Assembly (NCBI RefSeq): GCF_020184175.1
Contig: NC_065532.1
Coordinates: 8,494,001 to 8,558,000, forward strand
DNA length: 64,000 bases
Source of the DNA: Aphis gossypii
Taxonomy: Eukaryota > Arthropoda > Insecta > Hemiptera > Aphididae
Direction of reading: 5' to 3'
In this document: piece after piece, positions 1 to 11,700 of the stretch
How the letters are laid out: every line of letters starts with the position of its first letter
How positions within the stretch are numbered: position 1 is the stretch's first letter
The notes under the pieces: model-generated
Told to the model about the DNA's origin: nothing
The model's database searches: none
What the model saw: only the letters and a program-made list of their open reading frames with translations
Made by a program: the position numbers and the translations under genes

Positions 1-1143
1 AAATCATTAGACCATCAAGGTGTTAATTTTAAACAAAGTGACATGAAATTTTTAAGATCAAAATCATTACTAAATGAAATTGAAACTTTATATGATGAGC
101 GTAATGAACAGAGTGACACCAGCACTGGACCTCATATGGTGTTTTCATACCCCGATAAATCAATTATAGATGATGCTGCTAATTTGTTGATTCATCATGT
201 CAAGAGACAAGCAAGCATTAATAAAGAAGATAAACAAAAAATAAAATCACTTATTAGAAGGTTCATTCCCGATATGTTTCGTCATCCGAGGCAAGAGTTA
301 AGTGATGATGAACGTGACGGTCAGAATGATTGTTCTAATAATAATTCACCTGAAACAACTAAAGCATCTTTGCGAGTCTCCGAAGAAAAAGATTTACCTG
401 AGCTTAAAATTACTGACAATGATAAATTAAAAGCACCTGAACATTCTAGTACAGAAGAATGTTATACTTTATTTTATGGCAATAATAATTGGTATTTGTT
501 CCTCAGACTACATCATATACTATGTGATCGCCTTACTCAAATATACAAAAAAGCCTCACAATTACTTCATGAAGAATGTATTTATCAGGCAGCTAGATCA
601 GAAGCTGCATCTTCAAAGCTTAATCTCAACCCCAATTCATCAATTCTGTTAGAAGACTATTATCCTGCTCTACTTGATATGATTAAAAATGTCCTGGACG
701 GCAACATGGATTCAAATACGTATGAAGACACGTTAAGAGAAATGTTTGGTATCCACGCATATATAGGATTTACACTTGATAAGGTTGTTGTTTATGCTGT
801 TCGTCAGTTACAGCATTTAGTATCTGACGAATACTGTCAAGAATGTTATAATTTATTTATAAAAGAAAGTAAAAAGAACGGAACAGGTGGTCTTTGCAGT
901 ACAGCATGTCAAAGAGTTGCACAAGAAGCAGCATATCAACGTAGAGCTGAAGCTGCCTTAAGTAATGATAACAATTGCTATAAAATACTTATTTACAAAT
1001 CTAACTGCAAACTGACGTTTGAGTTACTGGATACAGACACAGATGATAATCAGGACAGTGGTAAATGGACAAGTTTTGATAACGAACCACTATCTGAAAC
1101 TAATGATGATAAGCAAGAAGAAAACCAAAGTCCTAAAGATTAA
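1..1143 (+). CDS. Sin3A: Sin3A co-repressor, 3' coding end (5' part outside window)
   Basis: Sin3 is the scaffold of the Sin3/HDAC transcriptional co-repressor complex in the nucleus. The frame is open from base 1 (reading KSLLNEIE through the Met at 43) to the TAA at 1141-1143, so the exon begins left of the window and the Met at 43 is internal. Recognisable blocks of the Sin3 C-terminal domain are NNNWYLFLRLHHILCDRL, LEDYYPALLDMIKNVLDG, YEDTLREMFGIHAYIGFTLD and CKLTFELLDTD. An acidic, low-complexity linker lies between the first conserved part and NNNWY. Odd point: known animal Sin3A proteins continue for roughly 150-200 residues after the ELLDTE motif, whereas this one ends about 36 residues later in a hydrophilic tail. 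It may be a short isoform, a diverged paralogue, or a gene with a missed downstream exon. Family identification is confident; completeness of the C-terminus is not. Confidence 0.9.
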   Translation, partial: KSLDHQGVNFKQSDMKFLRSKSLLNEIETLYDERNEQSDTSTGPHMVFSYPDKSIIDDAANLLIHHVKRQASINKEDKQKIKSLIRRFIPDMFRHPRQELSDDERDGQNDCSNNNSPETTKASLRVSEEKDLPELKITDNDKLKAPEHSSTEECYTLFYGNNNWYLFLRLHHILCDRLTQIYKKASQLLHEECIYQAARSEAASSKLNLNPNSSILLEDYYPALLDMIKNVLDGNMDSNTYEDTLREMFGIHAYIGFTLDKVVVYAVRQLQHLVSDEYCQECYNLFIKESKKNGTGGLCSTACQRVAQEAAYQRRAEAALSNDNNCYKILIYKSNCKLTFELLDTDTDDNQDSGKWTSFDNEPLSETNDDKQEENQSPKD

Positions 1144-4100
1144 ATATTCAATATACTAAAATGATCTAACTTTAAATAACCAAGTATTCTTTACTTTAAT
1201 TATTATTTATTATTATTAATTTTTTTTACATAAATTGTGTTTCTACTACAATATGTAGCCTATTTTTTTCTTGCTCTGTATTGATTCCAAAGTCTCGTCT
1301 GAACTATTACTTTAAAAGGTAATGTTTTTTTTTATAAAATTATAAAATGTATAACTATGTTACTAATAATTTTTTTATGTTTCAGTTTTGTGTTACATTT
1401 GTATATAACTATTCATTGACATTTGATGAGAATCAAAAAGCCAGTTGCCACATATTTTTTTTTCATAAAAGTAAGAATATGTTTATTTGATATTTGTTAG
1501 TGTTAAAGAAAATTGTGTTAACCAGATTTTTAATTTATTTTGTCAAGCCTAGTTTTTATATTCAAATAAATTTTGGGTATAATGTATTTTTGTAATAAAA
1601 TAATACTTATGTATTAAATTTACAGTAAATTTTTTTGTTTTCCAGAAAAATATCAAATCAATTTCTCGAAAATTTGTTGGTTGAATATTCAAGAAATAAT
1701 CAAGGTAATTTAATGAATATTTTAAATATGATGTAAAGATTGTTAATCCCCTTATTTCTTATATTAATAGTAATGATTGTTAATATCCTCTCAAATCACA
1801 TAAAAATACTTTAATTTTTATAAAATCTGTGTTATATTTTTATTGAAGCTTCATTGAAGTCTAGAATAGTTCATTATGGTACCATGTTTGTTTATATAAA
1901 AATAATGTTATTTCCGAAGTTTAGATAAACCATCTATTAAAATAATTTGATTTGTTGAATATGACCAATTAATAATTTAAAAGGAAAAATTTTATTGTTA
2001 GCATAAACTAATGTAAAAAGTCATGTGTGTATAGCTGTTTATATTTTGTCAATAATATTTGACATCAGTTAATGTTAAAAAAAAAAGAAAAAAGGAACTT
2101 TATTTCAACAATTTGACACGTCATTGCAACATGTTAAATATAAATTAGTAATTCTCAATTTTTAATTATTCAATTAATAACTCATTTTGTTGCTACTATT
2201 TTTAACTTATGAGGAAAATATAATTTTTCAGCTTTTATTTAGGCTCCTTTGTATTTTAAATAGTTATATTAAAAAATATTAATTATTGAATAATATTTAA
2301 CAAACCCATTTAATTTGAATCTATTTAATATAATGTGAAACTAATTAATTTGTTTTTTTTTCAGCAACCCAATTACCATCCATTCTCATAACAGTGGATA
2401 GTCATTTTATATACTACATTGTAATCACTGAAAAGCATTAATTTGTACATTTTTACTATTGTTTAAAAAATTAATATTATGTATAGATATACTGTATTTA
2501 TGTATATTTTTTTATTTTAATTTTTCTGTAGAAAATAGATGAATATTTTAATCAGTTACCAATGGATGTTTTTTAGAACACCAATAGGAACAATATTGTG
2601 AAAATTGTGAAATTGAATTTCACTATTAGAACAAATAACCAATTTTATTAAGAATCTATACTTTAAACTGTGAATGTAGGGACTTAGCATAAAATAAATT
2701 ATAGTTTTAAATTTAATATCATGCAGCAATAGCAAATCATGTTCAAATGTGGGTTCTTCCATTGTGCATAGGTTTTTTTAAAATCTGTAAACAAAAAATG
2801 TGTAATTATTTTGTTACAATTTTTTGTATTTATAGCATATAATGGTGTAAATAATTTATATATTTTTCATTATAAATAATTTCTTAACTTGTAGAAATGA
2901 TTGAATTTATAATTGTATTATACATGCCATAGAAATGTTAATATTTATTTAATAAATAGGAAAATATTTTTTAGAGAGTAGTATTTTTAATGAATTTTAA
3001 AATAGGCATGAAAATTTATGATAATATATTCGTATGAATAAAAATGTCAATGAAATTGCCATTTACTGAATTGATATCCTTGGTTGCTTGTAAATTGTAA
3101 TATGTTTATTACAGTTTTTTTTTTAAAATTTAATTGAATTGTTTGCATTATATTTTTTTTATTTTTAGTTTGTTTATATATATATTGATTAATTTATTTG
3201 GAAAGAATTAATTAAAGTTTTATTTTATACTTTTTGAATTTACTTTTATACTTTACCGTAATTCTTGTAAACAATCAAACGTCATGTGAATATTATAAAA
3301 TATTAATTTGAAAAAAAATTTATTTAAATGAGTTTTATACACAATTTACAATTTAGTTACTTCAAACAATTTTAATATGAAACTAAAAATACATTTTTGA
3401 TTAATTCCTACTTTACCCATAATAAATACCAAAAGGTACTTAATTAAGGCTGAAAATGGGTTATTGAAGACTGGTTTTAAATTATTAGACTTATGTTAAA
3501 CATAAATTACTAATAAACAATGTTTAATTGATTAATCAAGTAAAAGTATATCTATGAGTATTTTTTATTAATATTAGCATTTAGCAATAAGCAAAATCAT
3601 ATATTCTTTATACTATTTCATATTCATACTACTTGTACTGTATTTTAATTTTTTTTTTCTTAAGCAATCAAGTATCAAACAACAAATATTATAATTTAAA
3701 AATAGATACTCATAAAAATTAGTAACATGGTAATACAAAAATTATTATATGTTCTATTTAAGTTTAAAAATATTCATTGCCTTACATTGGTGTTATTATT
3801 ATAAGATAATTATAATAATATAATTTTAAATAAAACTTCACAAACCATGATATTCAATACATCCTTTATATCCTTAAACATTCAATAAGTCAATGAGAAA
3901 TGATGACTTAATTGACATTTTTTTTTTATGAATAAGAAATTAACTTTTTATCTAAAACATTTTATGAATAATTAAAGTGAATTTTATATTTTTATATAAA
4001 ACAAGAAAATATAAAATTTGAAATAAATTGATGTATTTGTAATGATAGAATTACATTTAATAACAGGCATCCAGCCTTTATATTGTAAACCACATTATTT

Positions 4101-5210
4101 TAAAATTGTGAAACTATAATATGTAAATTGTTAATAAGTAGCATTATAACTGTAAAAATTACATATATTTATCACTTATCAAAAAGTAGAATTTTACCTG
4201 TACAGATTTATTTGTAACTTATCAATAATCTAAATTATATTTTATATTATTATATTATGTCCATACAAATTACAAATCATTTAATATGTAGTATTATGTG
4301 CGACATGATTAAAATTTGTTGTTTATTGTTAAATGGTGTATTTGTGAATTTTGACTTTGACCAGAATTTTCTTTCTCTAAACAATGCATCTGTAATCACA
4401 TAAGTTATATATTTAAAAAAAATAATTATTCAACCAATTTGAACAGAGCTGCAAAATTACTAACAAATATTAAATATCAATAAATTGTATATTATATAAT
4501 TTGTCAAAAAATATCATGTTGGATTTAGAATACTTAGATCTGACAGATCTGTACTCCAATGAGTCCGGCCTCCAACACGTTAGCCGAACATTCAATAAAA
4601 GAGTAATCACTATAAATATCGTTATTACTTATTTCTCAGCATACGAGAATACGACGAACAATCATTAATATTCAATATATTTTACAAGTGAATGCCATTA
4701 ATCATTATCAGTCAATCTTTTCTATAGTTATAAAAACGTGGAAGTGGAAATTATATTATTTTAAGGCATTCAAAGCGTTTGTAAAATATAAACTACCTAT
4801 TAGGTATTTGTTATTATGTTATTCGTGTTTTGTAATCAATGTTCAATAAACAATAGATATTAGATATTAAACGTGAAACCGTTTACTGTTTAGTTATTCC
4901 GAATTCCATTATTTTTTTTTATTATAGATTGATTACAAAAAAGATCACGTGCGTTTTAAAAGATAAAAAGTAAAACTATATACCGAAAACTATTGTACCG
5001 GGTACCACACTGTACTATTTACAGGTTAAGATGCCATGTAAGTTTAATTTTTTTCTTCCATGAAAACCAAAGCATCCCCGGCCCCTTCACTTCTATCGTC
5101 GTTTGATTTTCACGTCTTTTCACTCTCTGAACGTGATACTCGACCACGTTATTTAGCGAGTGTTAATTTATTTTAGATTTTTGTATTTCTAGTTACAATT
5201 CTCATTTCAA
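1144..5210. other. Sin3A 3' UTR and intergenic spacer, no further gene seen
   Basis: AT-rich DNA with no convincing coding exon on either strand. Poly(A)-signal hexamers occur, for example AATAAA at 1565-1570, but none can be assigned as the site used. Two acceptor-like tracts (cag at about 1645 and about 2363) precede sequence that stops within about 13 codons, so I did not add them to Sin3A. The last 150 bases are richer in GC and pyrimidines and probably hold the RpL22 promoter. Confidence 0.5.
5082..5121 (+). promoter_or_regulatory. RpL22 promoter / possible 5'TOP start
   Basis: Two pyrimidine tracts 90-130 bases upstream of the RpL22 ATG (CCCCTTC at 5082-5088 and CTTTTC at 5116-5121) sit in a locally GC-richer patch. 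Ribosomal protein mRNAs usually begin with a C followed by pyrimidines (5'TOP), so either tract could mark the transcription start. The sequence does not say which. Confidence 0.3.
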
Positions 5211-8200
5211 ATGGCTCCTGCTGCTAAACAGGTAATGTGTTTAATTTATATTCTTTAGATTATAAATTTAATTTGTGTTAGAAATACTGAAGTACTTGCA
5301 CATAATTTACGGCTGATCGTCTTGTACTCGTGTTTAAAACTCGTGTTATTTTTCTACTTTTTTTAGATAACATTAATTTTATGTAACCTTTGCTTAATGT
5401 AATTAAATTAAATTTATTTTAAACCATAATTTTATTTATAAATAATTGAGTTAAATGGTATTTTTTTTTAGGCTAAAGCCGCTGGTGGGGAAAAAAAGCC
5501 TGCGGCTAAGAAGCCGCAGGCCCAGCAACCTGCTAAGGCCAAACAGGAAGCACCTAAGCCAAAAGCTGAACCTAAGGCTCAGCCCAAAAAGGCTGAACCA
5601 GTAGTCGAACCAAAACAACAAGCTAAAAAGGACACCAAACAACAAGCTCCCAAGGCTCAACCTGCACAAAAATCGGCTAAGGAACAACCCAAGAAGGAAA
5701 CTGTAATTTTTCTTATTAAATACTTTACTTGGTAATTATTTTAAATTTAAAAATTAATTTTTTTTTTTTTTTAAGGCACCTGCACCAAAGAAGGTTGCAC
5801 CAAAAGCAAGCCAAGACAGTAAGAAGCCTGCTCCACAACAACCAGCTAAGGCTAATGCTAAAGCTGAACCAGCTAAGGAAAAACCCAAGGCTGGCAAAGC
5901 TGATCCTAAAGCTAAAAAAGCTGAACCAGCGAAAGCTAAAGAGCCTGAAGTTAAACAAACCAAGAAGGCTCAACAACAAGCAGCACCAGCTAAGGGTAAG
6001 AAAGAAGAACCCAAAAAAGTGAAAGAAGAACCCAAGAGCAAAGCTACTAAACGTCCAGCTGAAGAAGTTCCTAAAGCTGTCAAAAAAGATAAAAAAGAAC
6101 CTGCTAAAGTTGAAAAGAAATCTGAACCTGCCAAAGGTGCCAAGAAAGAACCTGAAGCTGCCAAAAAAACTCCCGCTGCTGCCAAGAAGCCAGTTGATAA
6201 AAAACCCGCTGATAAGGCACCAGTTGAGAAAAAACCTGCTGCTCCTGCCCCAGCCAAAAAACCTTTGACTGCTGCAGTGACCGTTAAGAAGACAGTAGCT
6301 CCACCCACATTAAAGAAAGCACCTGGCGCACCTAAAAAACTCACTTTAACCAAAAAACCCAACACTGCACAGAAAAAACCTAAGGCGACATTGAGAGGTA
6401 AAGGAACTGCTTTGAAAAAGAAGAAGGAAACTAGAAAAATGACGATCGATTGTACTCATCCTGTGGAAGACAGTATTATGGATGTCAATAACTTTGTAAG
6501 ACTAAATTTTGTTTTTTTTTTGTTTTTATAATACTATATAGTTTATATTTGTTTATAGGAAAAATTCCTTCAAGAACGAATGAAGTATAACGGAAAAACT
6601 AATAACTTTGGTAATGTAATTTCATTGGAAAAGACAAAAACCAAAATTATTGTCAATTCTGATGTACCTTTCACAAAGAGGTATGTAACAATCATAATAT
6701 CATACAATATCAAATATTTTTATAAATAAGGGTTATTTATAATACATTATAATTTTAGATACTTGAAATATTTAACAAAGAAATACTTGAAGAAGAATAA
6801 TTTGAGAGATTGGTTGAGGGTAGTCCATAGTGGACCAGACAGCTATGAGCTCAGATACTTCCAGGTAAACAATTTTAATTTATATTTAATAGTATTTATT
6901 ATGATAAAATATGTTCATTTTATTGATTTATTATCGGGTCTCGACAATATTCTGTATTTATTTCATTATGTGACTCATAGTGTAAATGTGGTTATAAAGC
7001 CAAGGGTGTTGTATAAATTTCAGGAATATCATTTAAAGTTAAAATCGAAAATAATAAAAAAACAAATCTATATTTTATTTAAAATTATTAGAAAATGATA
7101 AATGTCAAATGGATATGACTTACAAATGTACATCTTATCAGATTTTCTTTGTACCAAATCCATTTTGTATTGTCAGTTTTTTAATGACCCGGTTAATTGT
7201 TATTGTTTATGATAGTTCTAACTTTAAAATTTTTAGAGCAAACAGATAACTTTTTACCTTAAAATTTAAAAATATGTCAATTTTTACTAATTGCACAAAA
7301 TAGATTTTGATTATAAATTTGGTATGATTTACATTATTTGTAAAACTGAGATAACACAGCCTTGGAAGTGAATGTACTAAGGCTAGGATTACACTACGCG
7401 TTTTGTCGGTTACTGACCAAATGGAGCCAAACCGCAACACATTAAAACTAAAATAAGTTAAAATATAAAACGCGTTATCAGAGCCAAACTAGACCGATTT
7501 ACAGAACTGTATAAAACCATCGAGACGCCAAAAGCAAAACGCATAGTGTGATTCTAGCCTAATAGGTTATGCTTATGATCTTCTTTCATTGTGTTTATTT
7601 AATTTTGGTATATTATCATAACACATTTCAATCGTTTTTTTTTAATATATAAATTCACTTACTACATACCTTGTTAGCTGAGAGATTAAGCCTGCTCAAC
7701 AGATGAGTTTAATGTACAATACTTAGAGGCTATGGGTCCCCTACCCATCACCTGTTGTGGATAGTGGTTTTTTTTTACAAGCACCTGTCAGTCAGTTGTG
7801 ATGTAGTCAAGTCTCAACAAATAGAGTAAAGAGTACCTATATTTACAATGGTTAAAACATCAGTTAATTTTTTTTTGATAATTTACAAACATAAAATCAG
7901 TATTAATTAAGTTTTATGTATAACACTTGAAAGTATGAAATATTTAGAAACAGTTTTATTCCTATTGTTATAGTATAAATTGATGTACAAGTATACAATA
8001 CTATAGTAAGGCCATCAAAAAGTGAACTGCAATACTAATTCTCTGGGTGGCTGAATTTCATCCGAGTTTCTACAACTATTTGTCACAGCTCACTTTTCAC
8101 TGGCCATATCACCCCGTACTATAGTAGTTTCAAACAGAATCCCTGGTTATGCTTAAATACACCACTAGTAACATGACGATCACAGCTCACTTTTTGCTGG

Positions 8201-8725
8201 CCATACTTTAAGTTGTAACCCTAGTTCTCAATGTGGACAAAGTGCTTTACCTCTAATGCCTGTTTCACGAAAAAAAAAACTCCCGGATAATGGTAAAGGG
8301 AATGAGTGAAAGGTTAAAAATCAAGAAATAACAAAATCGCTGCGCTAGCTTACTTAATTCTTTGCTAAACTAGTTGAAGTCTACTTTTTAAATTATTTAC
8401 CCTACCCATTAATTATTATAATATTTAGTGTATTTTATCATAAATAAATCTTAAATATACAACTCACAAATTAAGAAGTTTCGAAGAGTGGATTTTCTCT
8501 TGCTGATGTTTGCATATTGTTTTGCATAGTTTATAAATATATTTGTTATAATGAATTTAAACTTTTACCAGCCACTCTGTATCTATGTATATAACTAATT
8601 TACAGTTTTAAGATCACCAAATGTATCCATATAATTGCTATAAATTTCTAATCATTTAATTTGTAAAATGTTTGTTACAGATCAATAATGCTGAAGATGA
8701 TGACGAAGAGGATAATGCTGATTAA
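5211..8725 (+). CDS. RpL22: 60S ribosomal protein L22 (eL22) with long Lys/Ala/Pro-rich N-terminal extension
   Basis: Cytosolic large-subunit ribosomal protein eL22. Coding exons: 5211-5231, 5472-5702, 5776-6495, 6559-6680, 6759-6864 and 8681-8725; all introns are GT..AG and the phases agree, giving 414 residues. Residues 1 to about 300 are low-complexity repeats of Lys, Ala, Pro, Gln and Glu. The eL22 fold starts at about TIDCTHPVEDSIMDVNNF (residue 307) and continues through EKFLQERMKYNG, RYLKYLTKKYLKK, DWLRVVHSGPDSYELRYF and an acidic tail. Vertebrate eL22 is about 128 residues. An N-terminal basic extension is known for insect RpL22, but this one is large. The start MAPAAKQ is the first ATG before a good donor (CAG|gtaatg). 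The ORFs on the opposite strand over 5451-6365 are shadows of the repeats. Confidence 0.95.
7381..7559. mobile_element. MITE with 24-bp terminal inverted repeats and TAA target duplication
   Basis: The left end, ggctaggattacactacgcg followed by tttt, matches the reverse complement of the right end at 21 of 24 positions. The element is 179 bp and is flanked on both sides by TAA (7378-7380 and 7560-7562), which fits PIF/Harbinger-type insertion. It has no coding capacity, so it is a non-autonomous element. It sits in the last intron of RpL22. Confidence 0.75.
8009..8116. mobile_element. Short MITE-like element flanked by 10-bp direct repeats
   Basis: The left end (8010-8029, ggccatcaaaaagtgaactg) is a diverged inverted copy of 8084-8106 (cagctcacttttcactggcca). 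The block is bracketed by the identical 10-mer tactatagta at 7999-8008 and 8117-8126, which looks like a target-site duplication. The right side has extra terminal bases (tatcaccccg) that the left lacks, so the left end may be trimmed. A third copy of the terminus lies at 8183-8206 (see findings). RpL22 last intron. Confidence 0.5.
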
Positions 8726-8783
8726 AGATTGAAAACAAATTTTATTTTTAATTGTTTGACTCCTTGTACATCGTCTTATTCAT

Positions 8784-8789
8784 AATAAA
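8784..8789 (+). other. RpL22 poly(A) signal candidate
   Basis: AATAAA 58 bases after the RpL22 stop, immediately followed by an A-run. The position suits the short 3' UTR typical of ribosomal protein genes. The A-run is encoded in the genome. Confidence 0.45.
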
Positions 8790-11700
8790 AAAAAAAAAAC
8801 ATATATATATACATATTTTTACTTATTTTTATATTACATACTATTTGTTTCCAATATGGAATTGTGATGTGACTAAGCTTGATTTATATATAATGAATAA
8901 TTATATATTAATTCCATATAAGGTTTTAATTACATACTTATAAAATATTAGTTTTATATATTTTATAGTAATAACAAGAGAAACATAAAAATATTTTATT
9001 GATTTTAAGTATTTATAATGGTAATTTTTTTTTATCCAAACTAATAGAAAATAAATGTTAAAACTGCAGCAAAAAGATTTATTAAACTTTTAAAAGAGCT
9101 ACTTATCACTGGAATATTACACTCATTAAAATAATTACTATTAACTAAAAGTTATATCATGTTTTCGGTTTTCTACGTTTTAACTAATTAATGTATAATC
9201 ACAATATTTTCTAAAGCACTTTAATAATAACTGCAGGCAAGTATAAAAGTATTTAAGCATAATCTGACATTTAGATGTTGAATAATGAATAGTATTTAGT
9301 ATTTTTAAATAATTCTTAATTTAAATTATTTATATACTTATTACATTTTTAAATAATTTTAAAAATGTTGCCTGAGCTGACAATATATTTTAGGGTGTTT
9401 ATAATGGCTAGGATAATCTATGTTTTCAATGTTATAAAATATAGAGTTCTAACTGGGAATTTCGAATACTTAATACTTATTTTAAAGCCGAACGACTTTG
9501 TTTTTCAATTTAAATTTTGTAATATGTTTTAAAGAAAAAGTTAATGTACCAAAACCAATTAATAAAGTTTTTCATTTTAATAACTAACAATGAAAAACTT
9601 AATACTCTACGATAACTTTTGTACAAAATATAGTTTAATTTAGTTACCATAATAATTAATACAAAAATAAATTTAAAATAGCAATTTAAATTTGTTATAA
9701 CTTATTTAAAGTTTGTAGTACTTTTCAAAATAATCAGGAAAGAATCATTTTTACGATCTAATAGCTAGTGAGTTATGGAGTGTTTGACAAAATTAATATA
9801 ATTTATATGTTTTAATTCAAAAATGAATAATTGTAGAAATTTTAAGTTTTCACTGAAATATTCCTACTAGAATGACGGGATGTATATGATAATACAACTT
9901 TCAAAATTAATTAGATTTAATAAATGACTTGTGTTATTTATAAACATTCACATTTTTTACTTTTTTGTTTTTTTTTTTCCATTAAAATTTTAATATTTGA
10001 ATAAAAGTACTTGAAAATGTATTAAAAGATTCCTCAAAAAGTAGTCATAATAGTACTGCTCTTACCATAAATAAAATACATCAAAAAATACTGACATTTT
10101 TTTCAACGAAATGTTGTCAAAATCACTCAAAATATGTAAATTATGTTGTTGAATAACTATTTTATAATTTTAAAGAATTTAATAAAATAATATAAAACTA
10201 AAAAAAATCTAGTGCTACAACCAAAAGCTCCGGAGTGATCTGTTTATTTCACTTAATTTGAAATTAGACAACTCCAAACTTACTCATATTTCGTTTATTA
10301 AATAACGGAGAAGTACTTTTGTTGCACCTATTTGTGTATAAATTTTTTTCTTATCATATCAATTTAAAAAACGATTTTGTTAAAAATTGAGTCATCTGGT
10401 TGTTGCATTAGATCCCTCAATTATCAAATAATTGCATAATATTATAACATTTATGAACATTATAATACCTACTTTTAATAGAAAAAAACTGTTCTCACCT
10501 GAGACAGTTTTCAGACTCCATACCTGCCAAATGGCAAATACCTATTTATAATGTATATTTTATGGTATCTAAATGTTATTATTAATAGTATTATGTACAT
10601 GGCGCGTAATTCCTGAAAATATATATTACCTATATGTGTATATATATGAATATCACATAGGTAATAGAATACAAAACTATCAAATAAATAATAATCACTA
10701 CTAATACATAAGAATTGAACGTTTACGTCTAAGATTAAGTTATTGGTAAATAATAATGCATGTATATTATATCGTAATTCGTAGGCATATAGTCATAGAA
10801 TTTGATTTTTATGCAATTTCACTATATGCCTTGTGTCTAGGCATTTAACTAATTAATGTCTACTCCAAGTCAGGCAAATAATAAAAATAAAACATTTTGT
10901 TCTATTATAAAAAATATTTAACTATATTTTCTACTAATAATTTATTGTCGTATTGTTTAAAAAAAAAAAAACTATGTATTAAATTAGTGAAATTGCATAA
11001 AAATCAAATTCTTTGCCTACGACATCTCGTCATGTATAATATGAACATAACAAATAAAAATAGAATTGTGTACATTTTCAAATGCATATTTCCATGATTA
11101 TTAAACACGCAAGAAAAATATTTTGTGGTACCTACCTTCAAATCCACAAGTCCACAACACTACAGCGTAAGTATAAATTATAATATATATAAGTATCATT
11201 TTTATTAATGATAAAAATAAATATTTTTCATTGTTTTTCATATGGGTACATAATAATATAACAATATAATATAGTAAAAAGTAATTTATAGTCAGACATT
11301 ATCGTATTGTAAAATATGGAAAGGAGGTACATCATAAATATAGTATATGATATATATAGGTAATATCGTGTGCTGCACGAAAATCATGATATAAATTTTA
11401 AATACGATGAGGGGTCTTTTATTATTGTACCTAATTGGTTTGGTAGGACGAAATCAACACGGGCAACCAATTCGCAATAATTATTGTTATAGTTATTGTC
11501 AACGAGTGAGTATATTAGATTTACTATGGTTCTCATACATTATATCCATCCTGTATTCCTGTGATATTCATTTACCACTATCTGGAACAGTGGGACATCA
11601 CAATTATCTCTCGATTCTCATATAGTCGACAGTCGTACAGTTTTGAACTTCCTAATAGTGTTTTTTCCGAATAATAATATAATGTAGGTACCTAGGTAAG

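Noticed and set aside
5451..6365. Minus-strand and alternate-frame open frames over RpL22
   Set aside because: They are shadows of the Lys/Ala/Pro repeats in the real plus-strand exons.
6865..7098. Continuation of the RpL22 exon open frame past 6864
   Set aside because: It is read-through into the intron. A consensus donor at 6865 joins the acidic last exon at 8681, matching the usual eL22 C-terminus.
11407..11625. 72-codon plus-strand open frame with a hydrophobic start
   Set aside because: It lies in an AT-rich spacer with no homology I recognise, and hydrophobic residues are expected from the base composition.
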